Source: Mycolicibacterium lutetiense
GTDB lineage: Bacteria > Actinomycetota > Actinomycetes > Mycobacteriales > Mycobacteriaceae
DNA: 64,000 nt
Direction: 5' to 3'
NCBI RefSeq assembly: GCF_017876775.1
Contig: NZ_JAGIOP010000002.1
Span: forward strand, 1,364,001-1,428,000
Shown here in pieces: positions 63,040 to 64,000 of the stretch. The translations under genes and the position numbers were made by a program. The first letter of the stretch is position 1; every line of letters begins with the position of its first letter. Under the pieces are notes generated by a model that saw only the letters and a program-made list of their open reading frames with translations, did not search any database and was not told the origin of the DNA.

Positions 63040-63984
63040 GAACCGCTCGGTCACATCCTGCACCGCACCGGAGAACAGATGCCCGACATGGCTGCCGTCG
63101 TGCCAGTAGAGCTCCCCGCCCCATTGCTCGTGCATGGCCGAGGCCGAACTGCGCATCGCCATCTGGTCGTGCCAGGCACCGACGATGAGCCGCCGGTCGG
63201 CATGCGGCCGGGTATGCAGCGGGTCGATCACCGAGGTCATCGCCGCCACGGTGGCCGACTGTAGATCTCGCGCGGATTGCTGACCCGCCGATCCCCAGCG
63301 TCCCAGGTGCATGCCGATCATCGTGTTGAGGCCGAGGATTGGGGTGTACAGCGCGACCGCGTCGACCCGCGCGTCCAGATGCGACACCAGCGCCGCCACC
63401 GCGCTGCCCAGCGACAGACCGGCGACCGCGATCGAGGAGGCCTGTGGTTCCAGCCAGCCGATCAATGCCCGCACTTCCGACACCGCCCGCATCATGCCGG
63501 CCACGTTGGCCAGCGGATCGCGGGCGGGATACTCGGGCCAGGAACTGCGCCGCGGCCCGTGTCCGGGCTGCACCGGTAGTGCCACGTTGAACCCGAGGTC
63601 CCGCAACTGCCGCACCCGGGCCACCAGAAGATCCATCGAATCGCCCTGGCCGGCGCCGTGCACCCAGATCAGCCACGGCCGTGTGTCGTCTCCGCAGCGA
63701 TACAGCCGCACCCGGGCGGTGGCCCCACCAGCGTGACCGTCGGCCACGACCGAGGCCGGCAGCGTGGGCTCGTGGTCGAACGTCAATTCTTCGAAGGTCA
63801 GCGCACCGAACCGGCGCGGCCGGATGTGCTTGATCTGCAGGGGATCCGGGCTGTGGTGCGCACCGTCGATACCGAGTCCGCCAAGTTCGCCGGCGGCCCG
63901 CTCATAGTCGCTCAGCGGTCGCGGCAACTGCGGCGGTGGTCCGGTCAGCGTCATCCCGGTGACGACCAGTTCATCGAGGGCCAC
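63022..63984 (-). CDS. Alpha/beta hydrolase, possibly incomplete at the window edge
   Basis: At least 320 residues of an alpha/beta hydrolase are present, with the oxyanion region IWVHGAGQGDSMDL near residue 106, the nucleophile elbow GLSLGSAVA near residue 190 and the late His in GSHVGHLFSG. The fold resembles esterases and dipeptidyl-peptidase-like hydrolases. The reading frame stays open from the GTG at 63984 to the end of the window at 64000, so the true start may be upstream. It is convergent with the TetR gene and overlaps it by 18 bases. The substrate is unknown. Confidence 0.78.
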   Translation of the reverse strand: MALDELVVTGMTLTGPPPQLPRPLSDYERAAGELGGLGIDGAHHSPDPLQIKHIRPRRFGALTFEELTFDHEPTLPASVVADGHAGGATARVRLYRCGDDTRPWLIWVHGAGQGDSMDLLVARVRQLRDLGFNVALPVQPGHGPRRSSWPEYPARDPLANVAGMMRAVSEVRALIGWLEPQASSIAVAGLSLGSAVAALVSHLDARVDAVALYTPILGLNTMIGMHLGRWGSAGQQSARDLQSATVAAMTSVIDPLHTRPHADRRLIVGAWHDQMAMRSSASAMHEQWGGELYWHDGSHVGHLFSGAVQDVTERFLTTVD

Positions 63985-64000
63985 CTCGCCCAGCTGGCGC

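Overview
The window is high-GC actinobacterial DNA and almost certainly comes from a Mycobacteriaceae member, probably a rapid-growing Mycolicibacterium. The main evidence is gene order. nrdF2, a flavin monooxygenase and a TetR gene lie on one side. nrdE, nrdI, nrdH, an FMN reductase, a TetR gene, dinB2, a short-chain dehydrogenase, a TetR gene, a CYP136-like P450, ligB and cstA lie further on. This reproduces the Rv3048c-Rv3063 neighbourhood of Mycobacterium tuberculosis from memory of that genome, with extra genes inserted. F420-type luciferase-like oxidoreductases, GTG starts and leaderless-looking promoters (TANNNT six bases before a start codon) also fit.

Layout. 1-2407: a DUF3349 protein, a membrane-anchored antigen-85-like esterase and a small secreted protein. 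2473-11794: a compact divergent cluster of six genes with overlapping stops and starts, made of an unknown 504-residue protein, an unknown helical protein, an adenylate cyclase-AAA ATPase fusion and a phytoene-desaturase-like flavoprotein on the minus strand, and an unknown protein plus a polyprenyl diphosphate synthase on the plus strand. This is the best candidate for an undescribed system. 11796-15196: nrdF2, monooxygenase, TetR. 15347-27712: an accessory stretch splitting nrdF2 from nrdHIE, with a geranylgeranyl-reductase-like gene, a LysR-effector-domain/DUF5997 pair, an SDR/reductase/TetR operon, a molybdopterin oxidoreductase, an AraC regulator and tandem DUF1254 lipoproteins. 27809-37835: nrdHIE, FMN reductase, dinB2 with an ATPase, SDR, TetR and CYP136. 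37923-38564: a stand-alone LeuA regulatory domain behind a leader peptide and hairpin that look like a branched-chain amino acid attenuator. 38608-51846: transporter, kinase-fold, methyltransferase/HxlR, pyruvate-oxidase-like, SDR, YqeY-like, ligB, cstA with a YbdD-type gene, hydrolase and amidohydrolase.

52060-55889 holds nested mobile DNA. An IS21-family element with clear terminal repeats and a 6-bp target duplication sits in the 5' non-coding end of an IS110-family element. 55890-64000 is a catabolic-looking region: a P450 and two luciferase-like oxidoreductases, a carboxyltransferase, a SnoaL-like protein, an aminoglycoside-phosphotransferase-fold protein and a TetR regulator with a clear operator, ending in an alpha/beta hydrolase that may run off the window.

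Several intergenic gaps carry long palindromes. They fall into recurrent families (three copies sharing TGGCCAGTT arms, two sharing TCTCCCGCGAGCAGAC) and most lie between convergent genes, so they probably serve as bidirectional terminators. I saw no tRNA, rRNA or CRISPR array, but could not run a covariance-model search.
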